From contig BDTQ01000169.1 in assembly GCA_002898135.1 (NCBI GenBank), positions 1-6,343 on the forward strand: a stretch of DNA of 6,343 nt. Direction: 5' to 3'. Source of the stretch: a bacterium BMS3Bbin07. Its GTDB lineage: Bacteria; Nitrospirota; Thermodesulfovibrionia; Thermodesulfovibrionales; JdFR-85. The position numbers and the translations under genes are program-made. The notes under the pieces are model-generated. The model was not told the DNA's origin, did no database searches, and saw nothing but the letters and a program-made list of their open reading frames with translations. The first letter of the stretch is position 1. Each line of letters opens with the position of its first letter. Shown in pieces: positions 6,082 through 6,343 of this stretch.

Positions 6082-6343
6082 CTAAGATCTTCGTCTTTTT
6101 TCAGGCACCCAGAGGTATATTGTCAGGAGTCCGAAGAGGAATCCCCCGATATGGGCAAACCATGCAACTCCCCCCTGTGCGCCCTGTCCTTTACTCATGA
6201 TACCGCTTATTACCTGAATAACACCCCATAACCCTATAACAAGAAGGGCCGGGACCCTGATAATCTGGATAAAGAATCCAAAGAATATTAGAGTATGCAC
6301 TCTTGCCTGGGGATAAAGCAACAGATATGCCCCGAGAATCCCT
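6082..6343 (-). CDS. Rhomboid-family membrane protein, C-terminal part (5' end outside window)
   Basis: Only the last 86 codons are in the window; the frame is open to the right edge and ends with TAG at 6082. The sequence GILGAYLLLYPQARVHTL is the segment that normally follows the GxSG nucleophile motif of rhomboid intramembrane serine proteases, so the catalytic serine should lie just beyond the edge. Then come hydrophobic stretches around FFIQIIRVPALLVIGLWGVIQ and, near the end, GVAWFAHIGGFLFGLL, where the histidine of AHIGG matches the family's catalytic histidine in the last core helix. A short basic tail (PEKRRRS) would be cytoplasmic. Rhomboids cleave membrane proteins within the bilayer; the substrate cannot be told here. 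Whether it is an active protease depends on the unseen serine. The 41-bp gap to the next gene suggests an operon with the zinc-ribbon/receiver gene. Confidence 0.9.
   Translation of the reverse strand, partial: GILGAYLLLYPQARVHTLIFFGFFIQIIRVPALLVIGLWGVIQVISGIMSKGQGAQGGVAWFAHIGGFLFGLLTIYLWVPEKRRRS

Noticed and set aside
5610..6231. Plus-strand open frames of up to 196 codons opposite the receiver gene
   Set aside because: They span the gap between two minus-strand genes, have no recognisable domains, and the opposite strand has clear zinc-ribbon and receiver motifs with a strong ribosome binding site.
1..6343. A novel defence, mobile or CRISPR-like system
   Set aside because: There are no repeat arrays, transposase or integrase motifs, or defence-type domains. 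The region reads as chromosomal housekeeping genes.

Overview
This window carries six protein-coding genes, all on the minus strand. In transcription order (right to left) they are: the 3' end of a rhomboid-family membrane protein; a zinc-ribbon/receiver protein; groS; groL; mltG; ispG; and panC, which runs off the left edge. There are no RNA genes, mobile elements, CRISPR arrays or plus-strand genes that I can support. The plus-strand open frames are shadows of the minus-strand genes.

Organism: a free-living type of bacterium that uses the MEP isoprenoid pathway (ispG), has a peptidoglycan wall (mltG) and controls heat shock through HrcA/CIRCE. Arginine is often encoded by AGG/AGA and isoleucine by ATA. 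The zinc-ribbon + receiver + C-terminal helical architecture resembles proteins I know from Desulfobacterota (old Deltaproteobacteria) and Nitrospirota. A Nitrospirota- or Desulfobacterota-like genome is my best guess, by inference only.

Layout. (a) 6343-5201: the rhomboid-like gene and the zinc-ribbon/receiver gene lie 41 bp apart and are probably co-transcribed. (b) 5200-4960: a regulatory region for the chaperonin operon, with a sigma70-type promoter whose -10 box abuts a perfect CIRCE operator. It is followed by a roughly 120-nt leader holding three consecutive palindromes and an A-rich stretch before the groS ribosome binding site. (c) 4959-2990: groS-groL, ended by a strong, possibly bidirectional, hairpin terminator at 2931-2969. 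(d) 2896-1: mltG-ispG-panC, tightly packed. The ispG-panC junction is a 10-bp overlap in which panC starts at TTG.

How the genes work together: GroES and GroEL form one folding machine under HrcA control. The other genes are housekeeping or envelope functions with no obvious joint pathway (peptidoglycan chain termination, isoprenoid precursors, pantothenate/CoA). I find no novel defence or mobile system. The points most worth a second look are the GroES lacking the usual roof hairpin (and its start codon), the degenerate receiver domain fused to a zinc ribbon, and the palindrome-rich groES leader.
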